A stretch of 64,000 nucleotides of DNA from Porphyrobacter sp. (GTDB lineage Bacteria > Pseudomonadota > Alphaproteobacteria > Sphingomonadales > Sphingomonadaceae): positions 1-64,000 of the forward strand of contig WGLN01000004.1 of assembly GCA_016125555.1 (NCBI GenBank), read 5' to 3'. The notes under the pieces were generated by a model. It was not told where the DNA came from and did no database searches. It saw nothing but the letters and a program-made list of their open reading frames with translations. How positions within the stretch are numbered: position 1 is the stretch's first letter; each line of letters starts with the position of its first letter. A program made the translations under genes and the position numbers. This document shows positions 32,964-42,034 of this stretch, piece after piece.

Positions 32964-33866
32964 ATGGCAAAATGGCAGGTCCGCATCGCGGCCAATTCGC
33001 TCAAGGCCTGCGTGCCGTTTCAGGCGGCGCTTCGCAGGGTCAAGCACGCGATCCGGCCGCCACGGCCCGGCCAGCACCACGACCTCGTGCTCGACGGGAT
33101 CCGCGACCAGCTGGCGATGATCCGCAAGGCGGGCGGGCAAATCGCGGGGGCGCGGGTGCTGGAAATCGGCAGCGGCTGGATCCCGGTCGCGCCGCTGCTC
33201 TACCGGCTCGCCGGTGCGCGGGAGGTGATCCTTTCGGACCAGCACCGCCTCCTCCACGCGCGCTCGGTCGAGGCCGCGGTCGCCTTCCTGGAATCGCGGC
33301 GGGCGCGGCTGGAGGACGAATTCGGGATCGCCCCCGAACGCATTCGCGAAGTGCTCGACGTGCCGCTCGATGGCGGTCTCGACGCGATGCTCCGCGCGCT
33401 CGGTCTCGCCTATGCCGTGCCGCTCGATGCGCAGGCGATCGGCGGGACGATCGACATGGCCTACAGCCACACCGTGCTCGAACACGTCCCCCCGGCGGCG
33501 CTGGCGGAGATCTTCGCGCTGGTGCGCGGCCATCTGAAGCCCGGCGGGCTGTTCTGCAACGGCATCGACAACAGCGACCATCGCCGCGGCTACGATCCCG
33601 CGGTGCCGCTGGTCGATTTCCTGCGCTATTCCGAGATCGGCTGGAAGCTGCTCTGCATCAACCCGCAGGACTACACCAACCGGCTGCGCCACTCGGACTA
33701 TGTGGAACTGCTCGGCGATGCGGGTTTCCGACTGATCGATTCCGAGGTCCACGTCTCGCGCCGCGAGATGGAACGGCTCGAACCCGCCGCGCTTCCCGAG
33801 CGGTTCCGCGCCAAGAGCGCCGCAGACCTGTGCACCACCTGGAGCCTGATGCTCGTGCGCGCCTGA
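32964..33866 (+). CDS. SAM-dependent class I methyltransferase
   Basis: This encodes a 300-aa protein. Motif I reads VLEIGSGWIPVAPLLYRL, followed by an acidic loop (VILSDQHR). A late motif (MAYSHTVLEHVPPAALAEIF) resembles the motif 4-5 region of small-molecule methyltransferases, followed by LKPGGLFCNGID. The substrate is unknown. It has its own upstream gap of 118 bp after gmk, and lies end-to-end with the hemerythrin gene. Confidence 0.82.
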   Translation: MAKWQVRIAANSLKACVPFQAALRRVKHAIRPPRPGQHHDLVLDGIRDQLAMIRKAGGQIAGARVLEIGSGWIPVAPLLYRLAGAREVILSDQHRLLHARSVEAAVAFLESRRARLEDEFGIAPERIREVLDVPLDGGLDAMLRALGLAYAVPLDAQAIGGTIDMAYSHTVLEHVPPAALAEIFALVRGHLKPGGLFCNGIDNSDHRRGYDPAVPLVDFLRYSEIGWKLLCINPQDYTNRLRHSDYVELLGDAGFRLIDSEVHVSRREMERLEPAALPERFRAKSAADLCTTWSLMLVRA

Positions 33867-33876
33867 GGCGCGAAGC

Positions 33877-34392
33877 TCAGACCTTCCCGCCGCTTTCGAC
33901 GTAATCCTCGGGGTCCTTCTCGCGGCGGTCGTATCCGGCGGGATGGGCGGATTCGAAAGCGAGATATTTGACGCCCAGCTTGACCCGCTCCTCGACCGGC
34001 ACGTGGCGGCGAAGATCGCTGAGGCCCTGGCGCTCCTCTTCCGAGAGGTGCTTGGAGTTCTGGTAGTGCGCCTCGTCGACGCACTTCCACCAGTCGTCCG
34101 AGCCGACCTCGTGCGCCATCGCCTTGTCGGCGGCCGCGCCGATGTCGTTGTGATCGTCGATCGCGTCCTCGGTGGTCTCTGCGGCGCTGTCGGAATCCAG
34201 CGCGCCCTTCCCGCATTCGAGCAGGCGCGGGTAGAAGAAGCGTTCCTCGGCCGCGGCGTGCGCTTCGAGGAACTCGCGTAGATGCGCGAAAATGGCTCCC
34301 GCCGCCTCGGTGTCGCCGCGGGCCTCGTCGAGCGCGGCGAACAGGCGGCGCTGGCGGTCGTGGTCGGCGAGGATGCAGTCTACGATGTCCAT
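33877..34392 (-). CDS. Hemerythrin HHE domain protein
   Basis: This encodes a 171-aa four-helix protein with the hemerythrin-like cation-binding pattern. Candidate ligands are His in CILADHDRQR, HLREFLEAHAAAEERFFYP (the H...E core) and DDHNDIG. Such proteins bind a di-iron site and sense or buffer oxygen, NO or iron. The start MDIVDCILADHD is at 34392. Confidence 0.88.
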   Translation of the reverse strand: MDIVDCILADHDRQRRLFAALDEARGDTEAAGAIFAHLREFLEAHAAAEERFFYPRLLECGKGALDSDSAAETTEDAIDDHNDIGAAADKAMAHEVGSDDWWKCVDEAHYQNSKHLSEEERQGLSDLRRHVPVEERVKLGVKYLAFESAHPAGYDRREKDPEDYVESGGKV

Positions 34393-34496
34393 GTGGGTGT
34401 TCTCCCTCTGTGGCGTGGCGTGTGGCTTGGCCCCTGTCACCAAAGGGAATGCGAAAGACAGGCCCCGTGTTCCATCGCCCGCGCGCACAAGCGAAA

Positions 34497-34522
34497 GGGC
34501 CGCCGGATCGCTCCGACGGCCC
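34497..34522 (-). terminator. Hairpin in the 157-bp gap upstream of the hemerythrin gene
   Basis: An 11-bp stem (34512-34522 with 34497-34507, one T.G pair on the minus strand, 4-nt loop) is followed by CTTTCGC on the minus strand. It fits the end of the SDR/acyl-CoA dehydrogenase operon that stops at 34550. Confidence 0.65.
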
Positions 34523-34549
34523 CTGGTCTGTTCGCGCGGGGAGCGGCGC

Positions 34550-35359
34550 TCAGTTTTTCCCGCCCGGGTCGGCGAAATGGCTCGGCAGGTGAGCGTTGAC
34601 CACGCCGCCGTCGACGGTGAGCGTCTCGCCCACCACGTAATCGCCCGCACGGCTGCACAGGTAGATCGCGGCCGCCGCCATGTCCTCAGCGGTGCCGATG
34701 CGCTTCGCCGGAATGCCGGAGGCCGAAGCGTCGGGCGCGTCCTTCGCGGCGCGGTTCATTTCCGAAGGGAAGGCCCCCGGCGCGATCGAGGTGACGACGA
34801 TATTGTCCTGGATCAGCCGCGCCGCCATGCGCCGGGTGAGCTGGATCACGCCCGCCTTGCTGGCCTGATAGGCATAGGTCTCCCACGGATTGATGCGCTG
34901 CCCGTCGATCGAGGAGACGTGGATCACCTTGGCCGGGTGCCCGTGCTTGCCGCCTTCGACCAAGAGGTCGTGGAGCTTCTGGGTGAGGAAGAACGGCGTC
35001 TTGACGTTCAGATCCATCGTCCGGTGCCAGCCGGCCTCGGAGAATTCGAGATAGGGCTGGCCCCAGGCGGCCCCGGCATTGTTGATGAGGATGTCGAGCC
35101 GGCTCTCGCGCGACTTCAGCTCGTTGGCGAGGCTGACCATGCCGTCCATCTGGCTGAGGTCGGCGGGGATGCCAATGACGCGATCCGCGCCGAACTCGTC
35201 GATGGTCGCCTGCATCTGCTCGACCTTGCGCGCCGAGATGTAGACCTTGGCGCAGCCTGCCGCGAGCAGCCCTTCGACGAACATCTTGCCGATGCCCCGC
35301 GAACCGCCGGTGACGAGCGCGATGCGTCCTTCGAGGCTGAAGAGTGATTGAATGTCCAT
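34550..35359 (-). CDS. SDR-family 3-hydroxyacyl/alcohol dehydrogenase
   Basis: This encodes a 269-aa classical SDR. The glycine-rich motif is VTGGSRGIGKMF, the NAG motif NNAGAAW, and the catalytic pair lies in YAYQASKAGVIQL (Tyr and Lys). The C-terminal DYVVGETLTVDGG is typical. It is the last gene of a minus-strand operon with two acyl-CoA dehydrogenases, so a role in beta-oxidation-like steps is inferred. Confidence 0.9.
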   Translation of the reverse strand: MDIQSLFSLEGRIALVTGGSRGIGKMFVEGLLAAGCAKVYISARKVEQMQATIDEFGADRVIGIPADLSQMDGMVSLANELKSRESRLDILINNAGAAWGQPYLEFSEAGWHRTMDLNVKTPFFLTQKLHDLLVEGGKHGHPAKVIHVSSIDGQRINPWETYAYQASKAGVIQLTRRMAARLIQDNIVVTSIAPGAFPSEMNRAAKDAPDASASGIPAKRIGTAEDMAAAAIYLCSRAGDYVVGETLTVDGGVVNAHLPSHFADPGGKN

Positions 35360-35362
35360 GAT

Positions 35363-36502
35363 TTAATACCCGCTCAATTCGGCCACGCGGTTGGCGTGGA
35401 AATAGGCATCGCCCAGGAATTCGGCCAAGGCGCGGTCGCGCTTCATGTAGAGGCCGATGTCGTATTCGTCGGTCATCCCGATGCCGCCGTGCATCTGGAC
35501 GCCTTCCTGCACCGCAAGACGCGCGGCCTTGGCGACCTTGGCCTTGGCGACGCTCGCCATCAGGTCGGCCTGCTCGCTGCCCGCATCGAGGAGCTGCTGC
35601 GCCTTGATGGTCACCGCGCGGGCGATCTCGACCTCGGAATAGAGGTGGCTGGCGCGGTGCTGCAAGGCCTGGAACTCGCCGATGAGACGCCCGAACTGCT
35701 TCCTCTGCTTGAGGTAGTCGACCGTCATGTCCATCGCCCCGCGGGCAACGCCCACGCCCTCGGCCGCCGCGCCGACCCGGCCGGCGAGCAGCATCGCATC
35801 GAGCACGGCGCGCCCGCCGTCGATCTCGCCGATCACGGCATCGCCGTCCAGTTCGACCCCGTCGAACCTGGTGTGGGTCGCCATCGAGCTGTCGACCAGC
35901 CGCACCGCGTCATGGCTCATGCCGGCGGCGTCCTTGGGCACGGCGAAGAGCGTGATGCCCTCGGCGTCCTCGTCCGAGCCGCTGGTGCGCGCGGCGACCA
36001 CGATCATGTCGGCGCTCGCGCCCTGGATGACAAAGCTCTTGGAGCCGGTCAGGCGGAAGCCGTTGCCCGACTTCTCGGCGCGGGTGGCGATGCGCTGCGG
36101 GCGGTGCTTGGCGGTCTCGTCGATCGCCACCGCGAAGACCGAATCGCCCGCGATCAGGCCGGGCAGGTAGCGGCCCTTCACATCGTCCGAGCCGTGCTTC
36201 AGCGCGGTTGCGGCCAGCACGGACGAGGTCAGGAACGGCGAAGGGGTGAGGTTGCGGCCGATCTCCTCGAGCACGATGCCCGCCTCGACATGGCCCATGC
36301 CGAGCCCGCCGTCGGCCTCGTCCACCAGCATCCCGGTGAAGCCCATTTCGGCCATCTGCTTCCATAGTCCGTGGCCGAAGCCGTCCTTGCAATTGCGGTC
36401 GCGCCAGTGGCGCAGCTGTTTGGCGATATTGCCTTCTTCCGCCATGAAGCTGCTGGCGGTGTCGGCGAGCATCGCCTGATCGTCGTCGTGATACAGGGGC
36501 AT
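35363..36502 (-). CDS. Acyl-CoA dehydrogenase (ACAD-1)
   Basis: This encodes a 379-aa FAD enzyme that introduces the alpha-beta double bond in acyl-CoA. Conserved segments are GMGHVEAGIVLEEIGRNL and the C-terminal MHGGIGMTDEYDIGLYMKR. The catalytic-base position was not confirmed. It precedes the SDR by 3 bp. The start at 36502 (MPLYHDDD) follows GGAAAG. Confidence 0.93.
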   Translation of the reverse strand: MPLYHDDDQAMLADTASSFMAEEGNIAKQLRHWRDRNCKDGFGHGLWKQMAEMGFTGMLVDEADGGLGMGHVEAGIVLEEIGRNLTPSPFLTSSVLAATALKHGSDDVKGRYLPGLIAGDSVFAVAIDETAKHRPQRIATRAEKSGNGFRLTGSKSFVIQGASADMIVVAARTSGSDEDAEGITLFAVPKDAAGMSHDAVRLVDSSMATHTRFDGVELDGDAVIGEIDGGRAVLDAMLLAGRVGAAAEGVGVARGAMDMTVDYLKQRKQFGRLIGEFQALQHRASHLYSEVEIARAVTIKAQQLLDAGSEQADLMASVAKAKVAKAARLAVQEGVQMHGGIGMTDEYDIGLYMKRDRALAEFLGDAYFHANRVAELSGY

Positions 36503-36526
36503 CGGTCTTTCCCTCTCCAATTCTTC

Positions 36527-36608
36527 GTCATCCCGGCGCAGGCCGGGACCCAGTCCCGCGCGCGCCGCATCTGGCCCCCGGCCCCAAAACCCTTGGCGCC
36601 GGGGTGAC
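36527..36608. repeat. Dispersed palindromic repeat (REP-like)
   Basis: GTCATCCCGGCGC (36527-36539) pairs with GCGCCGGGGTGAC (36596-36608) at 12 of 13 positions. The left part (CATCCCGGCGCAGGCCGGGA) has the wording of a widespread extragenic repeat of alphaproteobacteria, as I recall it. It lies between the two acyl-CoA dehydrogenase genes and may affect mRNA stability. Confidence 0.7.
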
Positions 36609-36622
36609 GATTGTTTGCTAAA

Positions 36623-37816
36623 TCAGGCCCCCGGCAGATCGAGGATGCGCTTGGAGATCACGTTGAGCATGACCTCCGAGGTCCCGCCCTCGATCGAGTT
36701 GGCCTTGGTCCGCAGCCAGTTGCGCGCGGGCTTCCCGCCGCCGGTGTCCTCGCTCTCCCATTCGAGGCTGCGCGAACCGCCGGTCGCCATCATCAGCTCG
36801 TGGCGGCGCTTGTTCAGCTCGGTGCCGACATATTTCATCATGTTGGGCTGCGCGGGATGCGCCTTGCCGACCTTGATCTCGTCGAGGAACTTCTCGCCCA
36901 TCGCGGTGTAGGCCAGCGCGTCGACATCGAACATGGCGAGCTCGGCGCGCAGGACGGGATCGAGTTCGTCGCCGAGCTTCGCCGCATGGCGCTTCATCAT
37001 CGCCCCGATCGCCGCGGTGCGATCCCCGCCGCCCGCGCCCGAGATCATCTCGCGCTCGTGCCCGAGCAGGTATTTCGCCACGTCCCAGCCGCGATTGATC
37101 TCGCCCACGTAAGCGGGAACATCCTCGCCATAGGACTTGGGCACCTCCACATTGTCGAAGAAGGTCTCGCAGAAAGGACTGTTGCCGCTGATCAGCAGGA
37201 TCGGCTTGGTGCTCACCCCGGCGCTCGCCATGTCGAAGAGCATGAAGGTGATGCCGTGATACTTGTTCGCCTTGTCGGTGCGCACGAGGCAGAAGATCCA
37301 GTCGGCCTGGTCGGCATAGGAGGTCCAGATCTTCTGGCCGTTGACCACCCAGTGATCGCCTTTGTCCTCGCCATAGGTCTGCAAGCTGACGAGGTCCGAG
37401 CCCGAGCCCGGTTCCGAATAGCCCTGGCACCAGCGGATTTCGCCGCGGGCGATTTCATTGAGGAACCGCTGCTTCTGCCCCTCGGTGCCGAACTGCAGCA
37501 GCGCCGGGCCGAGCATCCAGATGCCGAAGGAGCTCAATGGCGGGCGGGCATTGATGCGGCCCATTTCCTCGCGCAGCACCTTGGCCTCGGCCGGGCTGAG
37601 CCCCGCGCCGCCATATTCCTTGGGCCAGGCAGGGACGGTGTAGCCCCTGGCCAGGCAGGCCTCGAACCACGCCTTCTGCGCGTCGTTCTTGAAGGTGGCG
37701 TTGCGGCCGCCCCAATAGACGTCCTCGTCGTCGCGCACCGGCTCGCGCATTTCGGGCGGGCAGTTCGCCTCCAGCCACGCGCGCGTTTCGCTGCGGAAGG
37801 TCTCCAGATCGGCCAT
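36623..37816 (-). CDS. Acyl-CoA dehydrogenase (ACAD-2)
   Basis: This encodes a 397-aa acyl-CoA dehydrogenase. Family signatures are GYSEPGSGSDLVSLQT (FAD/substrate loop) and WVVNGQKIWTSYADQADW. The end reads SIEGGTSEVMLNVISKRIL. It differs from ACAD-1 and probably pairs with it, since some two-subunit acyl-CoA dehydrogenases are encoded by adjacent, diverged genes. It is the first gene of the minus-strand operon and divergent from the transporter gene. Confidence 0.94.
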   Translation of the reverse strand: MADLETFRSETRAWLEANCPPEMREPVRDDEDVYWGGRNATFKNDAQKAWFEACLARGYTVPAWPKEYGGAGLSPAEAKVLREEMGRINARPPLSSFGIWMLGPALLQFGTEGQKQRFLNEIARGEIRWCQGYSEPGSGSDLVSLQTYGEDKGDHWVVNGQKIWTSYADQADWIFCLVRTDKANKYHGITFMLFDMASAGVSTKPILLISGNSPFCETFFDNVEVPKSYGEDVPAYVGEINRGWDVAKYLLGHEREMISGAGGGDRTAAIGAMMKRHAAKLGDELDPVLRAELAMFDVDALAYTAMGEKFLDEIKVGKAHPAQPNMMKYVGTELNKRRHELMMATGGSRSLEWESEDTGGGKPARNWLRTKANSIEGGTSEVMLNVISKRILDLPGA

Positions 37817-37846
37817 GCCGATTCTCCTCTCTCGGGTTTCCACTTG

Positions 37847-37865
37847 ACGCTTACGTTAGTGGCAT
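37847..37865. promoter_or_regulatory. Possible operator in the divergent ACAD/transporter promoter region
   Basis: The stretch CTTGACGCTTACGTTAGTGG around 37847-37866, 31 bases upstream of ACAD-2, is a loose ACG..ACGT palindrome. It resembles sites of TetR- or MerR-type regulators of acyl-CoA catabolism. It is imperfect, and the 200-bp gap shows nothing clearer. Confidence 0.3.
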
Positions 37866-38016
37866 TGCGCGCAGGTCTGCAAGCGCTCTTGAGCCGCGCC
37901 GCGATGCCGTAGCGTCAGCGCGTGGCCGATTGACGCCCCGCGCATTCGCTCTAGGTTCGCGGACCGAACGGGAGAGAGATTTTGGCCGAGACATCCGGGT
38001 GCACGGAGCATGGCGC

Positions 38017-39489
38017 ATGGGCGTGATCGCGGGCAAGGTGCCGATGCGCGTCAAGCTGATCGCGGGCTTCGGCGCGGTCGCCTTCGGGATCAAGGACAGC
38101 GGTTTCTCCTTCTTCCTGCTGATCTTCTACAACCAGGTGCTGGGGATGGACGCGGGGCTGGTCAGCCTTGCGCTGCTGATCGCGCTGCTGGTCGATGCGG
38201 TGGTCGATCCGATCATCGGCAATCTCTCCGACCGCACCTACACCCGCTGGGGGCGGCGCCTGCCGTGGCTCTATGCCGCCCCGGTTCCGCTCGCGCTGAT
38301 GTGGGTGCTGCTGTGGAGCCCGCCGGGCGGCGCGGCGCCGAGCTTTGGCGGACTGGTCGGCATCGCGGTGGGGGTGCGGCTGCTGCTGTCGGCCTGCGAG
38401 GTGCCCTCGATCAGCCTCGTGCCCGAGATCACCGCCGACTACGACGAGCGCACCACGCTGTTCCGCTACCGCTACCTGTCGGGCTGGGTCGGCGGGCTGG
38501 TCGCGATGCTGCTCGCCTACACCGTCTTCATGCCGGGGGCGGAAGGGCTGCTGGCGCGCGACGGCTATCACGCTTTCGGGATGTTCGGCGCGGTGCTGAT
38601 GGTGATCTCGGTGATCGGTTCGGCGGCGGGGCTGCACGGCCTCGTCGCACGGCTCCCCGATCACCGCCCGCCGCCCTTCTCGCTGAAGGGCGCCTTCGCC
38701 GAGATCGTCGAGGCCTTTTCCGAGCGCGCCTTCCTGATCTTCGCCGCCGGGGGCCTTGCCGCCTATGTCGCGCAGGGGATGACCTTCTCGCTGACCAATT
38801 ACCTCAACCTTTTCGTGTGGCGGCTGAGCGAGACGCAGCTTGCGGTCTACCCGATCGTGCTGTTCGCATCGGTGGTGCTGATGTTCGTGATCGTCGGCCC
38901 GATGCACCGCCGGCTCGGCAAGGCGCGCAGCGCGGCCTTCAGCGCGGTCGCGGCGGCGGTGCTGGGGTTCGTCCCCTATGCGCTGCTGCTCGCCGGGGTC
39001 TGGCCGGAACCCGGCAGCACCGCATCGACCGCCAGCTTCTTCGGCTTCCTCGTCTTCGCCAATGCGCTCGGCATCATCTCGCTGGTTTCGGCCACCTCGA
39101 TGATCGCCGAGATCGTCGAGGCCTTCGAAGAGCGCACCCATCGCCGCGCGGAAGGCTCGTTCTATTCGGGCAACTGGCTGATCCAGAAATGCGCGACCGG
39201 GGCGGGCATCTTCCTCACCGGTCAGATCATCGCGCTCGCGGGCCTCGCCACCGATGCACGGCCCGGCACCGTGCCGCAGACTGTGATCGTCCACCTGGTG
39301 CTGTCCTATGGCGGCGCGGCGCTGCTGCTGGCGGTCTTCTCCGCCTGGTGGCTGGCGCGCTTCCCGATCAGCCGCGCCGAGCACGAGGCGCGGCTCGAAC
39401 GGCTCGCCGAACGCCGCGCGCATGGCCCGGTCGATCCCCTTGGCGAAGCGGTGCGCGCCGATCCGGACGCCCACTCGATCGGCATCTAG
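38017..39489 (+). CDS. MFS transporter, glycoside-pentoside-hexuronide (GPH) type
   Basis: This encodes a 490-aa inner-membrane protein with about 12 hydrophobic helices. GPH/MFS_2 hallmarks are VDAVVDPIIGNLSDRTYTRWGRR between helices 2 and 3 and YDERTTLFRYRYLSGWVGG. Substrates range from sugars to organic acids, so the substrate here is open. The start at 38017 (MGVIAGKVPM) has no strong ribosome-binding site; 37930 is in frame. It is divergent from ACAD-2 and 93 bp upstream of ACAD-3. Confidence 0.85.
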   Translation: MGVIAGKVPMRVKLIAGFGAVAFGIKDSGFSFFLLIFYNQVLGMDAGLVSLALLIALLVDAVVDPIIGNLSDRTYTRWGRRLPWLYAAPVPLALMWVLLWSPPGGAAPSFGGLVGIAVGVRLLLSACEVPSISLVPEITADYDERTTLFRYRYLSGWVGGLVAMLLAYTVFMPGAEGLLARDGYHAFGMFGAVLMVISVIGSAAGLHGLVARLPDHRPPPFSLKGAFAEIVEAFSERAFLIFAAGGLAAYVAQGMTFSLTNYLNLFVWRLSETQLAVYPIVLFASVVLMFVIVGPMHRRLGKARSAAFSAVAAAVLGFVPYALLLAGVWPEPGSTASTASFFGFLVFANALGIISLVSATSMIAEIVEAFEERTHRRAEGSFYSGNWLIQKCATGAGIFLTGQIIALAGLATDARPGTVPQTVIVHLVLSYGGAALLLAVFSAWWLARFPISRAEHEARLERLAERRAHGPVDPLGEAVRADPDAHSIGI

Positions 39490-39582
39490 CACTTCACAAA
39501 TGAGAGCTTGGCGGTCGGCTCACGCTCTGCCACGGTCCCACCCAGATTCGGTTTTCATTCAGGACGAGAGAGGAACACCCCC

Positions 39583-40917
39583 ATGGATTTCGAACCCACC
39601 GAACGCCAGGTCTACTGGCGCAACCGCGTTCGCGATTTCATCGAGGCCCACGTGCGCCCCAACATGGACACCTACAAGGCGCAGGACATGGAGGGTGACC
39701 GCTGGAAGGTCATCCAGATCATCGAGGACAAGAAGAAGCTCGCCAAGGAGGCGGGCATCTGGAACCTGTTCATGCCGCCGCGCAACGACAGTCACCACCA
39801 CGTCGACGACACCTTCGAATTCGACGGGCCGGGCCTCACCAACCTCGAATACGCGCTGTGCGCCGAGGAGATGGGGCGCATCGGCTGGGCCTCGGAAGTG
39901 TTCAACTGCTCGGCGCCCGACACCGGCAACATGGAGGTGTTCCACCGCTATGGCACGCGCGAGCAGAAGGAAGAATGGCTGCGTCCGCTGATGAACGGCG
40001 AGATCCGGTCCGCCTTCCTGATGACCGAGCCCTTCACCGCCTCCTCGGACGCCACCAACATCGAGACCCGCATCGAGCGCGACGGTGACGAATACGTGAT
40101 CAACGGGCGCAAGTGGTGGTCCTCGGGCCTCGGCGATCCGCGCTGCAAGGTCGCGATCGTCATGGGCAAGACCGATTTCGGCGCCCAGCGGCACGCCCAG
40201 CAGTCGATGATCCTGATGCCGATCGACACCCCCGGCGTGAACATCATCCGCCACCTGCCGGTGTTCGGTTACGACGACGCCCCGCACGGCCACATGGAAG
40301 TCGAGATGAAGGACGTGCGCGTCCCGGCCTCGAACATCCTGCTGGGCGAAGGGCGCGGCTTCGAGATCGCGCAGGGACGCCTCGGGCCGGGCCGCATCCA
40401 CCACTGCATGCGCACCATCGGCGCGGCGGAGGAGGCGCTCGAGAAGATGTGCCGCCGGTTGCAGGAGCGCGAGGCCTTCGGAAAGCCGATCTACAAGCAC
40501 TCGGTCTGGGAGGAGCGCGTCGCACGCGCCCGCATCGACATCGAGATGACCCGCCTGCTGTGCCTCAAGGCCGCCGACATGATGGACAAGGTCGGCAACA
40601 AGGCCGCCAAGCAGGAAATCGCGATGATCAAGGTGCAGGCCCCGAACATGGCGCTGCGGATCATCGACGATGCCATCCAGGCCCACGGCGGCGGCGGCGT
40701 GTCGGAGGACTATGGCCTTGCGCGCTCTTATGCCAACCAGCGCACCCTGCGTCTCGCCGACGGGCCGGACGAGGTCCACGCCCGCTCGATCGCGCGCATG
40801 GAATTCGCCAAGCACGCCGCCCGCCCCGGCCCCACCGCCAACGCGCTGCGCGAGGGCCGCGCCCATGCCAATGACGGCGACGGCTTCAGCTCGGGCGACA
40901 TGGGCGTCGCGCGCTGA
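39583..40917 (+). CDS. Acyl-CoA dehydrogenase (ACAD-3)
   Basis: This encodes a 444-aa acyl-CoA dehydrogenase of the ACAD10/11-like group, longer than its neighbours. Signatures are [36 protein letters not shown] and [26 protein letters not shown] precedes the ATG. The C-terminal tail ([16 protein letters not shown]) is low in order. The following ADH and APH-type genes suggest joint action; eukaryotic ACAD10/11 fuse a kinase-like domain to such a dehydrogenase. Confidence 0.93.
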   Translation: MDFEPTERQVYWRNRVRDFIEAHVRPNMDTYKAQDMEGDRWKVIQIIEDKKKLAKEAGIWNLFMPPRNDSHHHVDDTFEFDGPGLTNLEYALCAEEMGRIGWASEVFNCSAPDTGNMEVFHRYGTREQKEEWLRPLMNGEIRSAFLMTEPFTASSDATNIETRIERDGDEYVINGRKWWSSGLGDPRCKVAIVMGKTDFGAQRHAQQSMILMPIDTPGVNIIRHLPVFGYDDAPHGHMEVEMKDVRVPASNILLGEGRGFEIAQGRLGPGRIHHCMRTIGAAEEALEKMCRRLQEREAFGKPIYKHSVWEERVARARIDIEMTRLLCLKAADMMDKVGNKAAKQEIAMIKVQAPNMALRIIDDAIQAHGGGGVSEDYGLARSYANQRTLRLADGPDEVHARSIARMEFAKHAARPGPTANALREGRAHANDGDGFSSGDMGVAR

Positions 40918-40945
40918 CAACCTGACCGAACGGAAAGCATTTCTG

Positions 40946-42034
40946 ATGGCAAAAGCCGCAATCCTCGAAACCCCCGGACAGGGCCTTCGCATTGCCGAAG
41001 TGACCTATGCCGAGCCCGGCCCGCACGAAGTCCTGATCGACACCAAGGCCTGCGGGCTGTGCCATTCCGACCTCCACTTCATCGACGGGCACTACCCTCA
41101 CGCCCTGCCCTGCATCCCGGGGCACGAGGCGGCGGGCGTGGTGCGCGCGGTGGGGAGCGAGGTGAAGACCGTGAAGCCGGGGGACCATGTCGTCTCCTGC
41201 CTCTCGGCCTTCTGCGGGCACTGCGAGTTCTGCGTGACGGGCCGCATGGCGCTGTGCCTGGGCGGTGACACACGCCGGGCGAAGGGTGAGGCTTCGCGCA
41301 TCGCCTTTGCCGATGGTTCGCCGGTCAACCAGATGCTCAACCTCTCGGCCCTGTCCGAACAGATGCTGATCCATGAACACGCCTGCGTTGCGATCGACAA
41401 GGACATGCCGTTCGATCGCGCCGCGCTGCTCGGTTGCGCGGTGACGACCGGGGCGGGGACGATCTTCAACGCCTGCAAGGTGACGCCGGGCGAGACCGTG
41501 CTGGTGGTCGGCTGCGGCGGGGTGGGCCTCGCCGCGATCAACGCCGCGAAGATTGCCGGCGCGGGCAAGATCATCGCCGCCGATCCGCTCCCCGAAAAGC
41601 GCGCGCTCGCCGAAGTGCTGGGCGCGACCCACACCGTCGATGCGCTCGCCGATGACGCCGCCAAGCAGATCGTCGCGATCTCCGGCGGCGGGGTGCATTG
41701 GGGGATCGAGGCGGTCGGCCGGCAGGCCTCGGCGGACCTCGCGGTCGCCTCGCTTCGGCGCGGCGGGACGGCGGTGATCCTCGGCATGATGCCGCTCGAT
41801 TGCAAGGTCGGCCTCTCGGCGATGGACCTCCTCGGCGGCAAGAAGCTGATGGGCGCGATCATGGGGATGAACCACTTCCCCGTCGATCTGCCGCGCCTCG
41901 TCGATTTCTACCTGCGCGGGCTGCTCGACCTCGACACGATCATCGCCGAGCGCATTCCGCTCGAGAAGGTGAACGAGGGCTTCGACAAAATGCGCGCCGG
42001 CCACTCCGCGCGCAGCGTGGTGGTGTTCGACTGA
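40946..42034 (+). CDS. Zinc-dependent alcohol dehydrogenase (class III-like MDR)
   Basis: This encodes a 362-aa medium-chain dehydrogenase. Catalytic zinc ligands lie in CGLCHSDLHF and PGHEAAG. The structural zinc lobe reads CLSAFCGHCEFCVTGRMALC, and the cofactor fold is VLVVGCGGVGLAAINAAKIA. It oxidises an alcohol or reduces an aldehyde of unknown identity. It starts 28 bp after ACAD-3 and its stop overlaps the next start by one base. Confidence 0.93.
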   Translation: MAKAAILETPGQGLRIAEVTYAEPGPHEVLIDTKACGLCHSDLHFIDGHYPHALPCIPGHEAAGVVRAVGSEVKTVKPGDHVVSCLSAFCGHCEFCVTGRMALCLGGDTRRAKGEASRIAFADGSPVNQMLNLSALSEQMLIHEHACVAIDKDMPFDRAALLGCAVTTGAGTIFNACKVTPGETVLVVGCGGVGLAAINAAKIAGAGKIIAADPLPEKRALAEVLGATHTVDALADDAAKQIVAISGGGVHWGIEAVGRQASADLAVASLRRGGTAVILGMMPLDCKVGLSAMDLLGGKKLMGAIMGMNHFPVDLPRLVDFYLRGLLDLDTIIAERIPLEKVNEGFDKMRAGHSARSVVVFD

